64,000 nucleotides of DNA from assembly GCA_044869915.1 (NCBI GenBank), contig JBIOYB010000369.1, forward strand, positions 1-64,000, given 5' to 3'. Origin of the DNA: Allorhizocola sp044869915 (GTDB lineage Bacteria > Actinomycetota > Actinomycetes > Mycobacteriales > Micromonosporaceae). Position 1 is the first letter of the stretch. Every line of letters starts with the position of its first letter. Below, in pieces: positions 8,284 through 16,448 of the stretch. A model generated the notes under the pieces. That model made no database searches. It saw only the letters and a program-made list of their open reading frames with translations, and was not told the DNA's origin. Made by a program: the position numbers and the translations under genes.

Positions 8284-11202
8284 GTGATCGGCCTGATGGT
8301 CAACCTGCTGCGGGCGCGGGCGAGTCTCGCGGTCATGACGTTTGTGCTCACCGCACTCGCCGCGGGCGCTGCCGCGACGGGCCCGCTTTACGCGGCCGCG
8401 GCGTCGCGTTCGGCGCTGGTGGCCGAGGTCAACGCCGCGTCCGTGCCCGAGCGGATCATCGCCGGGGATCTGCTGGGCCGATCCCAAAACTTGGATCCCC
8501 CCGAGCCGTTGGAGACACAGCCCTACCTGCCGGGCTTCCGGACCGTCACGGGCGTGATGTCCAACGGCCGGCTGAGTTCGTCCGCCGGATCGGCGTCGTT
8601 GTGGCTCGTGTCGCGCACCGGCGCGTGCGGCGAAATCGTGGTGTCGCAGGGCAGATGCGCCACGGCCGACCGGGAGGCCGTGCTGCGGCGCGACATCGCG
8701 CAGATCGTGGGCGCGGCAATCGGTGCCGAGGTCGAGTTTGCGCCGTGGAGATTCGGTGGCGGCGTGGCACTCGAGCCGATCATGCTGACCGTCGTCGGCG
8801 TCTACGAGCCCTACCTGCCCGACGGCGTCTACTGGGGCGAGCACATCATGCTCACCAGCGGCGACAGCCCGCCCGTGTTCACCAACGAGCGGACCGTGCG
8901 GCGCGCTACCGGGCCGCTGCTGTTCACCACCGATCTGATCGCCGGGCCGGAGGCGTTTGAGGACAGGGACCGGCTGGCCGGCGAGGTGGCCAACGTGCTG
9001 GCCGTTTACGAGGCCGCCGGATACGACGGCGCCACCGAAATCGGCGCGTTGTCCGCGCGCATCGACGAGGCCGCGGAGGTCTTGCTCGGTAGCCTCATTG
9101 TGGCGACCCTGCCGCTTGTGGTCATTTGCTGGTACGTCTTGTTCCTGGCCGCTGTCGGAGCCGTCGAGCAGCGCCGGGGCGAGCTCGCGGTCACCGCGCT
9201 GCGTGGCGTGCCCACGCGCATGCGCTGGCAGCTGGCCGCGGCCGAGACGACCGTGCCCATCCTGCTCGGGTTCGGGCCGGGCCTGCTGCTCGGGTTCCTG
9301 GCCACGGCGACGCTCGCGGTCACGTTCAACTGGCTGGCGCTGGGATTGGCGTCGGTCGCGGTGCTGGGCGCGCTCGCGGCGGGCTGGCTGGCGCAGTGGC
9401 GGGCGATGCGCCTGCCCGTGGTCCAACTGCTGCAACGGATCCGGCGGCGGCGGTCCGGCGGCGGGGCGCTGGCGCGGGCGGGCGAGGTCGCGATCGGTGT
9501 GCTCGCCGTGGCGACGGGATATCAGGCCGCCACTGCGGCGGGCGCGGGCGGGATCGCACTGCTGGCGCCGATCTGCTTCGGGCTCGGGTGCGGTCTGCTG
9601 GCCGGGCGGCTCGCGCTGCGGCCGACCGAGCATATTGGACGATGGTTCGTGCGGCGCGGGTGGCTCACGGCCGGGTTGGGCGCGCTGGCGATCGCGCGAA
9701 GGCCCGGCTCGCGGGCGATCGTGGCGCTGCTGACGGTCGGGGTGGGCATGCTCGGGTTCGCGCTCACCGCCGCCGACACGGCGCAGCAGGCGTGGGCGAT
9801 GCGGGCGCGGGTCGAAACGGGTGCGCCGCGGGCGCTCACGGTGCTTCCGGTGTCGGCGGCGCGGCTGCTCGACGGCGTGCGCGCGGCGGATCCGGAGGGG
9901 CGATACGCGATGGGCGTGGCGCTGGTCCAGATCGCCAACGCTCCGCCCGTGCTGGCAGTCGACAGCACGCGACTGTCCAATGTGGCCTACTGGCCCGGGC
10001 TTGAGACGCGGGCCTCGTCGCTGCTGCGGCCGGAGGAACCGGACGCGATCCTGCTGCGCGGCGCACGGATGGACGTGGCCGCGACACTGCACGAGCTGGC
10101 GACGGGCGCGACCGCGCGCATCGAGCTCAACCTGGTCAAGGCCGGCGGCGACCGCACGGCAGTAATCTCAAACGAATTGCGGGCGGGCTCACACTCGTAC
10201 CAAATAGAAACTCCGGGTTGTGAAGAACGCCCCTGCCGGCTGACCAGTTTGGTGATCAGTGTGGCCGGGCCGCAACGGATCCGGGTCACGCTCGGGGATA
10301 TACGCAACCAGGCGGGCGAGGTCCTGCTCGACCGGGCCGCGATGGGCGAGGTCAAGCGATGGCTGCAGTCGCAGGCCAGCACGGCCAACCCGGTCGCAGA
10401 GCTGAGCTCGACCGCGGAAGGGCTTGGTGTGCAAGCCGATTCGGGGATACCGGTGGATCTGCGCCTGCGGCCAGCCAGCGCGCCCGAGCCGGTGCCGGTC
10501 ATCGCGGCCGGCGAGGTGCCACCGCGGCTGACCGTGGTCGGCGGATCCATGCGGCTGGAGCTGGCCGAGTCCACGGAGCTGTTGCCGCGCTTGGGAAACA
10601 AGGGCCTGCTGGTCGACCTCGAGTATGCCGACATGGCCATGGGCCTGCGCGCCGAGCTGCTCCAGCCGGAAGTTTGGCTCAGCGCGGCCGCACCGGCCGA
10701 CATCGCCGAACGGCTCCGGGCGGCCGGGCTGATGGTGCAGAGCAGCGTCACGACGGACGATCGGCACGCGCTGTTCGGCACGCAGGCGCCGGCTTTGGCG
10801 CTGCGCTTCCAGCGGCTCGCGGCCATCGCGGCCATGATGCTCGCCGCGCTCGGGCTCATCGTCGCGGCCATGCTCGACCGCACGCGCGCCGGCCTGGACC
10901 TGTCGGTGATGGTCCCGCATGGACTGTCCAAAGCGTCCGTCCGGATCGGAGCATTGCTCGGCCGGTGGGCCCTGATCGTCATCGCCGCGTTCGCGGGTGC
11001 CGTCGCGGCGCTCGCGGCCTGGCTCGTGGCACGCCCCGTAATCCCCGTCTACACCGTGGACCTGCCCACCATCCCGCTGCCCCAATGGCCCGGCCTCCCC
11101 GTCGCCTGGTTCGGCCTTGCCGCGCTTGCACTCCTGCTCGGCACGGGCTGGGTGGCCGCACAATTCTCCCGAAGCACGATGGAAGGGGCGCAGTCGTCAT
11201 GA
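8284..11202 (+). CDS. large FtsX-like ABC permease, second copy
   Basis: The 972-residue protein shares the architecture of the preceding permease: an N-terminal helix (SLAVMTFVLTALAAGAAATG), a large extracytoplasmic domain, a central helix block (about residues 275-500), a second extracytoplasmic domain and three C-terminal helices. GTG 8284 was chosen because it overlaps the last mini-ORF stop and gives MIGLMVNLLRARASL, a normal cytoplasmic tip before the first helix; the longer frame reads through the repeats. The stop overlaps the next ATPase start (ATGA, 11199-11202). The two permeases probably form a heterodimer. Confidence 0.88.
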   Translation: MIGLMVNLLRARASLAVMTFVLTALAAGAAATGPLYAAAASRSALVAEVNAASVPERIIAGDLLGRSQNLDPPEPLETQPYLPGFRTVTGVMSNGRLSSSAGSASLWLVSRTGACGEIVVSQGRCATADREAVLRRDIAQIVGAAIGAEVEFAPWRFGGGVALEPIMLTVVGVYEPYLPDGVYWGEHIMLTSGDSPPVFTNERTVRRATGPLLFTTDLIAGPEAFEDRDRLAGEVANVLAVYEAAGYDGATEIGALSARIDEAAEVLLGSLIVATLPLVVICWYVLFLAAVGAVEQRRGELAVTALRGVPTRMRWQLAAAETTVPILLGFGPGLLLGFLATATLAVTFNWLALGLASVAVLGALAAGWLAQWRAMRLPVVQLLQRIRRRRSGGGALARAGEVAIGVLAVATGYQAATAAGAGGIALLAPICFGLGCGLLAGRLALRPTEHIGRWFVRRGWLTAGLGALAIARRPGSRAIVALLTVGVGMLGFALTAADTAQQAWAMRARVETGAPRALTVLPVSAARLLDGVRAADPEGRYAMGVALVQIANAPPVLAVDSTRLSNVAYWPGLETRASSLLRPEEPDAILLRGARMDVAATLHELATGATARIELNLVKAGGDRTAVISNELRAGSHSYQIETPGCEERPCRLTSLVISVAGPQRIRVTLGDIRNQAGEVLLDRAAMGEVKRWLQSQASTANPVAELSSTAEGLGVQADSGIPVDLRLRPASAPEPVPVIAAGEVPPRLTVVGGSMRLELAESTELLPRLGNKGLLVDLEYADMAMGLRAELLQPEVWLSAAAPADIAERLRAAGLMVQSSVTTDDRHALFGTQAPALALRFQRLAAIAAMMLAALGLIVAAMLDRTRAGLDLSVMVPHGLSKASVRIGALLGRWALIVIAAFAGAVAALAAWLVARPVIPVYTVDLPTIPLPQWPGLPVAWFGLAALALLLGTGWVAAQFSRSTMEGAQSS

Positions 11203-12044
11203 GCGGACTGGCCAGCGGAATGGCAGTGGTGTGCCGGCGCGTCGTGCACATCTACCGCACCGAGGGCAACGACGTCGTCGCGCTCGCGGGCGTCGACCTG
11301 GACATCGCGCCCGGCGAGATGGTCGCGCTAGTCGGACCGTCCGGGTCCGGCAAATCGACGCTCATCGCGCTATTGGCGGGGCTCATGCGGGCCAGCGCGG
11401 GGCAGGTACGCATCGGCACGGTCGACATCAGCAAGGTGAGCGACAATGAGCTGGCCCGCATGCGCGGCACCGACCTGGGCGTAGTTTTGCAAGGCGCGCA
11501 ACGCAACCTGCTGCCCTACGCCACCGTGCGCAGCAACGTCTGGCTCGCCCAGCGGCGGGCAGCTCAGGTGCGCCCCGGCGATGTCGAGTCGCCCGAACGC
11601 ATCCTCGCCCTCCTCGGCCTCACCGGCGTCGCACACCGCCGCGTCGACGGCCTCCCACCCGGCACCGCCCAGCGCACGGCGCTCGCGGCCGCCATGGCAT
11701 CCTCGCCCGGACTGTTGCTTGTGGACGAACCCACCAGCCAGCTCGACCGCAAGGCGCGCGACGAGGTGCTCGAGGCGCTGACCACCATCAACGCCGAACG
11801 CGGCGCCACCATCGTCACCGTCACCCACGACCCGGAGGTCGGCCAGCGCCTCGGCCGTGTCGTCACCATCCGCGACGGCCGTGTCGGCTCCGAAGGCCGC
11901 GACGGGCGGGAATTCGCCGTGATCGCGGGCGACGGCACCGTCCAGCTCCCGCCCGAGATCCTCGACGCCTACCCGCCCGGCACCCTGCTCACCGTCGAAC
12001 ACCAGGACGGCCAGGTCACCATGCTCGTCAACCGCGCACCGTGA
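11199..12044 (+). CDS. ABC transporter ATPase with degenerate signature motif
   Basis: This 281-residue protein has Walker A GPSGSGKST (46-54), Q-loop VVLQGAQRNLLPYATV, Walker B LLLVDEPTSQLD (~171-182) and H-loop VTHD. The ABC signature reads LPPGTAQR (~152) in place of LSGGQQQR, so one composite ATP site should be weak or silent. About 50 residues after the core fold (GREFAVIAGDGTVQLPPEIL onward) form a C-terminal extension not needed for catalysis. Together with the upstream ATPase, which has a good signature, it suggests an asymmetric heterodimeric ABC engine. It is the last gene of the four-gene operon starting at 4683. Confidence 0.88.
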   Translation: MSGLASGMAVVCRRVVHIYRTEGNDVVALAGVDLDIAPGEMVALVGPSGSGKSTLIALLAGLMRASAGQVRIGTVDISKVSDNELARMRGTDLGVVLQGAQRNLLPYATVRSNVWLAQRRAAQVRPGDVESPERILALLGLTGVAHRRVDGLPPGTAQRTALAAAMASSPGLLLVDEPTSQLDRKARDEVLEALTTINAERGATIVTVTHDPEVGQRLGRVVTIRDGRVGSEGRDGREFAVIAGDGTVQLPPEILDAYPPGTLLTVEHQDGQVTMLVNRAP

Positions 12045-12081
12045 CTTCCGCGGCGCTCAAGCCGATGTCTGCGGGCTGAGG

Positions 12082-13197
12082 TCAGGCGTTTTCGCGCAGG
12101 GCGGCGGCCAGGCGTGGGCTGAGCACGGTGACGCTGGGGAGCGCGGGGCGTGCATACCACGAGCTCTTCCGCTGGCGCAGCAACTGGTCGCCGTCGCTAT
12201 CCCAACGGAAGGCGGGTTTGCCCAGGGCCGCGCGGATGACCCGGTTGACGGTGTCCGGGTGCCGGGCGGCCAGGCGTTGCAGCGGGACCGGATCGATGCT
12301 GTCCTCCTCAAGATATGCCTTGATGATCTCCTTGTAGCGGCGCCTGCGCATGAGATCCGGGTCCGCGAACGCCGCCTGCGCCAGGGCATAGTCGGCGTAC
12401 ATGCCCAGGCCGGTGGTTTCGTCGAAGATGATGCCGACGGTCTCGGCGGTCTCGTCCAACCAGGAGGTGTCGGTATCAGGGTTGTGGTCAGGATCGCCGG
12501 CGAATGTGGCCCAGAAGCCGGCCATGGTCGTGGCAAGGTCGTCCGCCGAGATGGTGATCTCGTCCGTGCCGAAGTGCCGCACGAAGGCGGCGTGCTGGTC
12601 ACGCTGCTGCTTCCAGCCTGCCTCGACCTTTTCCGGGTTGCGGAACACGAGATCGGGGTTCAGGGTCGCGAGCCGTGCGGCGGCGAACAGGACCTCCTGG
12701 CGGGCCGTCGCCGGATACAGCCGCGGCCCGCCGCTGAGCAACCACACGTCATCGTTGACCGGCACGATCCGGGTGTACAGGAACGATCCGGCCGGCATCT
12801 GATCGAACAGGCTCGGCCCGACGTTGGTGCGCAGCGCATAGGGCAGGTCGTCGACCAGGTTTTCGGTGAGCAGCACGGAGCCGTCGCGCCCGGTCACCTC
12901 GAACAGGCCCTCGCGCACGTCACGCCAACGCAGGAGGAAATCCCGTTCGGCCTCGGGCAGTTCCCTTCGGGACTCGAGAAAGCAGTCGATGACGGTGCGG
13001 CCGTCGTGCAGGCGATACTCCTGGATGAACCAGTCGAAGAAGTTGTACAACTTGCCCTCGTCGCCGGTCCCTATCGGGCCGAACCGTCGCCGAATCTCCT
13101 GACGAAACATCTTGTCGAAACGCGGCTTCTGCGCGAAGTCCAGGACCTGACGCTTCAGGTCACCGCTTCGCTCCACGAGGAGATCGGTCACATCCAT
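12082..13197 (-). CDS. hypothetical protein, 371 residues
   Basis: No family was recognised. The sequence is soluble and charged, with no signal peptide or membrane segment. The N-terminal half has a helical start (DLKRQVLDFAQKPRFDKMFR) and a conserved-looking FFDWFIQEYRL followed by PEAERDFLLRWRD. The middle contains a beta-rich stretch (LFEVTGRDGSVLLTENLVDD) and the C-terminal part is helical. The layout resembles actinobacterial proteins related to SEC-C/YecA-associated domains but lacks the SEC-C cysteines. ATG 13197 is preferred; ATG 13230 is possible and neither has a strong RBS. It is convergent with the ABC operon. Confidence 0.7.
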   Translation of the reverse strand: MDVTDLLVERSGDLKRQVLDFAQKPRFDKMFRQEIRRRFGPIGTGDEGKLYNFFDWFIQEYRLHDGRTVIDCFLESRRELPEAERDFLLRWRDVREGLFEVTGRDGSVLLTENLVDDLPYALRTNVGPSLFDQMPAGSFLYTRIVPVNDDVWLLSGGPRLYPATARQEVLFAAARLATLNPDLVFRNPEKVEAGWKQQRDQHAAFVRHFGTDEITISADDLATTMAGFWATFAGDPDHNPDTDTSWLDETAETVGIIFDETTGLGMYADYALAQAAFADPDLMRRRRYKEIIKAYLEEDSIDPVPLQRLAARHPDTVNRVIRAALGKPAFRWDSDGDQLLRQRKSSWYARPALPSVTVLSPRLAAALRENA

Positions 13198-13251
13198 CGG
13201 GCGAGCGTAATGCCCGGCAGGCACTGTCATGCGACGGGCACGCCACCGGTG

Positions 13252-13932
13252 TCACCCTCCCGATTCGGGTTCAAAGTGGATGTTGCCGCCGGAGGGGCGG
13301 ACCAGGCCTGACTCGTAGGCGACGACGACTGCTTGGGCGCGGCTGGTGAGGCCGAGCTTGCTCATCGTCCGGTTGAGGTGGGTCTTGACGGTCGCCTCGC
13401 TCACGCTCAGCTCGCCGGCGATGTCCGCATTGGACAGTCCGCGTGCGACGAGGCGCAGGACCTCGGTTTCGCGCTCGGTGAGCGAGCCGAGGCGCGGGAA
13501 GGGCGTGCCACCGGCGGTGCGCGGAAGGTGGGCCTCGATGAGCCTGCGGATCACGGTCGGGGCGAACAGCATGTCGCCGCCCGCGACGGTCCGGATCGCG
13601 GACAGCAGCCGGTCGGGGTCGGTGTCCTTCAACAGGAAGCCTGCCGCCCCCGCGCGCAGGGCGGCATAGACATATTCGTCCAGATCGAACGTCGTGAGGA
13701 TGAGCACGCGCGGGGGTGGTGAACCGCCGCGCTCGACGAGCAGGCGGGTCGCGGCGATGCGCGGCATGCGTATGTCCATGACCACCACGTCGGGGGCGGT
13801 CTGGGCGGCGAGCTCCACGGCCTGCGCGCCGTCGGCGGCCTCGGCGACGACCTCGTGACCGCCCGCCCGGATGAGCGCGACCAGACCCCCGCGGATCAAC
13901 AGATGGTCTTCGGCGACCAGGACCTTTACCAA
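13252..13932 (-). CDS. NarL/LuxR-type response regulator
   Basis: The 226-residue protein is a standard two-domain regulator. The receiver domain has the acidic pair E8/D9, phospho-acceptor D53 in VVVMDIRMP, switch T80 and K102 (LLKD). A LuxR-type helix-turn-helix lies around residues 155-205 (LTERETEVLRLVARGLSNAD, then SEATVKTHL). It should bind DNA after phosphorylation by the divergently encoded kinase at 13975. The loop after D53 reads MPRIAAT instead of the usual MPGMDG, a mild oddity. Only 42 bp separate its start from the kinase start. Confidence 0.93.
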   Translation of the reverse strand: MVKVLVAEDHLLIRGGLVALIRAGGHEVVAEAADGAQAVELAAQTAPDVVVMDIRMPRIAATRLLVERGGSPPPRVLILTTFDLDEYVYAALRAGAAGFLLKDTDPDRLLSAIRTVAGGDMLFAPTVIRRLIEAHLPRTAGGTPFPRLGSLTERETEVLRLVARGLSNADIAGELSVSEATVKTHLNRTMSKLGLTSRAQAVVVAYESGLVRPSGGNIHFEPESGG

Positions 13933-13974
13933 ACCCCAACCCCCACAGGCCTCCGTCCCGGCTAGCCTACGCCG

Positions 13975-15234
13975 GTGCGAAATGCGCTAGCCGCAAGGGT
14001 GCGCGCGCTGGGCATCCCGCTGCTCGACCTCGGATTGGCCGTCGGATGCACGTCGGTGGCGATCCTGATCGGCAGGGAGGAACACCAGCAGTGGCTCCCG
14101 CTCGACACCACCGGCTATGTGCTGACCGTGCTGGCCAACATGCCGATCGCGTTCCGCCGGCGCGCCCCGATCATTGTCGTGCTGTGCTGCTCCGCCGCCT
14201 GGCTGGCGTTCATCCACCTGGGATATTTTCCCGCGCTGAACGTGTATGGCTGCCTGGTCGCGTACTACACGGTGGCATCGGTCTATCCGCCCAAGGTCGC
14301 CATCCCGCTCGGCGGCCTCGGCTCGGCGATCTGGTTCTACGCCGGCGTGACGTCCGAGGGCTCGTCGATGGCGAGCGTGCTCGCCATGTGCGTGATGTTC
14401 ACCGCCGTGATCTGGAAGTTCGGCGACAACGCCCGCCGGCTCGCGCTGCAAAACCGGGAAATGGCCGTGCTGAGCGAACAGCTGCGCGCCGAGCAGGCCG
14501 AACGGGCCAGGCAGGCGATCATCGAGGAGCGCATGCGCATCGCCGGTGAGGTGCACGACATCGTGGCCCATCATCTTTCGGTGGTGTCGGTGCAGGCCAA
14601 TCTCAGCCGGTACGTCTTCGCCTCAGACCCGCAGGCCGCCCGCGACGCGATGGATGTCATCGCCATGTCCGCGCGCGAGGGGCAGGAGCAGCTGCGCGTG
14701 ATGCTGGGCCTGCTCCGCGCGCCGATGGACGCCGGCGGCGAGATGCCCGCGTCGTCCTCCAGCGGGCTCGCCCATCTCGGCGAGCTCGTGGCGCGAGTCC
14801 GCGCGGCGGGCCTGCCCGTCGACGTCAGGGTCACGGGCCCGATCGAGGCGCTGCCGCCAGGCCACGACCTGTGCGCCTATCGCGTGATCCAGGAGTCGCT
14901 GACGAACATTTTGAAGCACGCGATGCCCGCCGCGGCCACGATCACCGTGGAGCGTACGCCCGGCGAGCTGGAGGTGCGCGTCATCAACAGCCGGAGGCCG
15001 GTGCTCATGGCGCGCGCTCCGCGGCCGGCGGACATCGGCAGCGGCACCGGCGTGGGGCACGGCCTGATCGGCATGCGGCGGCGGGCCGAGGCCTACGGCG
15101 GCACGCTGTCCGCCGGACCGCGCGGCGGCGGGGGCTTCGAGGTCGCGCTGTGGCTGCCGATCCCGGCCGCCGAGGCGAGCGAAGGGCTGCCGCGCGAGCC
15201 GCGGCAAAGAGTGGCTGCCGACTTCGGTCACTGA
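13975..15234 (+). CDS. sensor histidine kinase (HisKA_3 type)
   Basis: About four N-terminal membrane helices (residues 10-150) lead into a short coiled segment and a HisKA_3 dimerisation domain with phospho-acceptor His194 in EVHDIVAHHLSVVS. An HATPase domain follows (N box ESLTNILKHA, G box GVGHGLIGMRRRAE). This is the partner class of NarL-type regulators. Start GTG 13975 leaves only 42 bp to the divergent regulator, so both genes are nearly leaderless. The last ~22 residues come from a 61-bp tandem repeat. The ancestral end was probably LWLPIPAA, still seen in the terminal partial repeat with its own TAG. Confidence 0.92.
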   Translation: MRNALAARVRALGIPLLDLGLAVGCTSVAILIGREEHQQWLPLDTTGYVLTVLANMPIAFRRRAPIIVVLCCSAAWLAFIHLGYFPALNVYGCLVAYYTVASVYPPKVAIPLGGLGSAIWFYAGVTSEGSSMASVLAMCVMFTAVIWKFGDNARRLALQNREMAVLSEQLRAEQAERARQAIIEERMRIAGEVHDIVAHHLSVVSVQANLSRYVFASDPQAARDAMDVIAMSAREGQEQLRVMLGLLRAPMDAGGEMPASSSSGLAHLGELVARVRAAGLPVDVRVTGPIEALPPGHDLCAYRVIQESLTNILKHAMPAAATITVERTPGELEVRVINSRRPVLMARAPRPADIGSGTGVGHGLIGMRRRAEAYGGTLSAGPRGGGGFEVALWLPIPAAEASEGLPREPRQRVAADFGH

Positions 15235-15356
15235 GGCGAGCGAGGAGCCGCCGCGCGAGCCGCGGCAAAGAGTGGCTGCCGATCCCGGTCGCTGAGGCGA
15301 GCGAGGGGCTGCCGCGCGGGCTTCAGCAAAGAGTGGCTGCCGATCCCGGCCGCTAG
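15151..15356 (+). repeat. 61-bp tandem repeats overlapping the kinase 3' end
   Basis: Three units begin TGGCTGCCGA at 15151, 15212 and 15273, and a partial fourth at 15334. The units are about 90% alike. As 61 is not a multiple of three, each unit changes frame: the kinase now stops at 15232-15234 inside the second unit. The partial last unit reads tggctgccgatcccggcc then GCTAG, which in the kinase frame would be WLPIPAA-stop. The array therefore looks like tandem duplication of the original gene end, giving the present kinase a new C-terminal tail. Confidence 0.85.
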
Positions 15357-15394
15357 CCCGGATGCGAGTAGGGAACGGCAGCCGCCGCACGGCC

Positions 15395-16012
15395 TCAGCC
15401 GGACAGGTGTCTAAACGCGACAGTCTGGGCCACGGTCCAGGCCGTCGAGGTGACGATGTAAAGCGTTGCGGCCAGCGGGAGGAACGCGACACTGAGCATG
15501 GACAGGTAGGGGAAAACGCGGGCGACGCCCTTGAGCGGCTCGCGCGGCAGGCGCGACTGCGCGTAACCGATGGCTGCCAGCAGGATCAGCGCGCCCGCGA
15601 ACACGGCCAGGTGCGCCGGATCGAGCGGGAACAGGTGCGCCTGCAGCGGTACGCCCAGCAGGGTGTGCAGGCCCAGCGTGGGGGACAGGAACGCCTGGTA
15701 GAGCGAGGCGAACACGGGTAGCTGGACGAGCATGGGCAGGCAGCCGCGCGCCAGGCTCCCGCCCTCGGCGCCGTAGAGCTCTTTGAGCTCGGCGTCGAGC
15801 CGCTTCTGGTTGTCTGCATGGCGCTTTTGCAGCTCGGCCACGCGCCCGAACAGTGCGACTCTGCGCTGATCGGCGCGATATTGCAGGTATCCAATGGGCG
15901 TCAAGAAAATTCTGATCAGGACGGTCGCGAGGACGATGGCGGCCGCGGCGCCGGCGATGGGCATGAGCAGGGTGATGAGGGCGTGCGCGGGCACGCCAAG
16001 CGGTTCAAGCAT
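15395..16012 (-). CDS. YidC/Oxa1-family membrane insertase (short form)
   Basis: This 205-residue protein has the conserved Oxa1 core: a helix with the groove Arg in VLIRIFLTPIG, a cytoplasmic hairpin (LQKRHADNQKRLDAELKELY), CLPMLVQLPVFASLYQAF and three further hydrophobic helices. It lacks the periplasmic domain of proteobacterial YidC and has a very short C-tail. It is not near dnaA/rnpA/jag, so it is a secondary copy. It lies 43 bp after the DUF6412-like gene on the same strand, a pairing known from other actinomycetes. It likely inserts small membrane proteins. Confidence 0.88.
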   Translation of the reverse strand: MLEPLGVPAHALITLLMPIAGAAAAIVLATVLIRIFLTPIGYLQYRADQRRVALFGRVAELQKRHADNQKRLDAELKELYGAEGGSLARGCLPMLVQLPVFASLYQAFLSPTLGLHTLLGVPLQAHLFPLDPAHLAVFAGALILLAAIGYAQSRLPREPLKGVARVFPYLSMLSVAFLPLAATLYIVTSTAWTVAQTVAFRHLSG

Positions 16013-16055
16013 TTTGCGGGCTCCAGATGAAGGGTGGATGAGGGGCTCTGGGAAC

Positions 16056-16304
16056 TCAGCCCTGATCTGGAGCTCTGGGGCGCGGCCGGCCCGGCGCGTC
16101 GGGGTCGCTGTGTCGCAGGTAGACGGTCTCGGTGCGCCTGCCGGAGCCGCCTGGCGGGAGCGCGTGCCCGGCCAACGAGGGCCGGGGCCGCATGCCCGCG
16201 AGCAGCGCCACGCACAGGGCGGCGACGGTGAGGGTCAGGATGCTCGGCAGGCTCGGCTGCTGGATCGCGAACGCCGCGATCGCCAGCGTGACGAGTTGGA
16301 GCAT
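16056..16304 (-). CDS. DUF6412-like small membrane protein
   Basis: The 82-residue protein has two hydrophobic N-terminal segments (LVTLAIAAFAIQQP and ILTLTVAALCVALLAGM) and a basic, Pro-rich cytoplasmic tail with an RRTETVYLRHSDPDAPGRPRPR motif. This is the pattern of the DUF6412 family usually encoded beside a YidC paralogue. The function is unknown; it may be a client or partner of the insertase. ATG 16304 is the only sensible start. Confidence 0.75.
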   Translation of the reverse strand: MLQLVTLAIAAFAIQQPSLPSILTLTVAALCVALLAGMRPRPSLAGHALPPGGSGRRTETVYLRHSDPDAPGRPRPRAPDQG

Positions 16305-16333
16305 GGCGCCAGACTAGCGCCAGAAGTCAATGA

Positions 16334-16359
16334 GCGGATCGCCTTTAAGGGCGATCCGC
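16334..16359. terminator. perfect 10-bp hairpin
   Basis: GCGGATCGCC (16334-16343), loop TTTAAG, GGCGATCCGC (16350-16359). It lies between the M23 peptidase (ends 16449, minus strand) and the DUF6412-like start at 16304, so it could end peptidase transcription. Its right arm is part of a 34-base direct repeat found again at 17493. Confidence 0.5.
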
Positions 16360-16382
16360 TCGCGACTTGCTTTAGCAGGAGC
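16349..16382 (+). repeat. 34-base direct repeat, copy 1
   Basis: It begins GGGCGATCCGCTCGCGACTT and ends with the TTTAGCAGGAGC core, matching 17493-17526 in 32 of 34 bases. The two copies bracket the M23 peptidase gene. In copy 2 the AGGAGC core serves as the RBS of the TetR gene; in copy 1 no gene follows. Its nature is unknown: a remnant of duplication or a small dispersed element. Confidence 0.7.
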
Positions 16383-16392
16383 AGGGAATGGA

Positions 16393-16418
16393 GCGCCCAT
16401 CCCGGCACGGATGGGCGC
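16393..16418. terminator. second hairpin downstream of the M23 peptidase
   Basis: GCGCCCATCC (16393-16402), loop CGGCAC, GGATGGGCGC (16409-16418) is a perfect 10-bp stem 31 bp after the peptidase stop. It is the nearest hairpin to the gene and a likely rho-independent-like terminator. The T-run is poor, as usual in high-GC actinomycetes. Confidence 0.6.
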
Positions 16419-16448
16419 CCTTTCCCTTGCCAAGGACAGGGGGAGTCC

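Noticed and set aside
10359..11198. Long N-terminal extension of the second ABC ATPase
   Set aside because: It runs antagonistically through the permease 3' end in another frame with Arg/Gly-rich composition; the ATG at 11199 overlaps the permease stop and precedes the normal fold.
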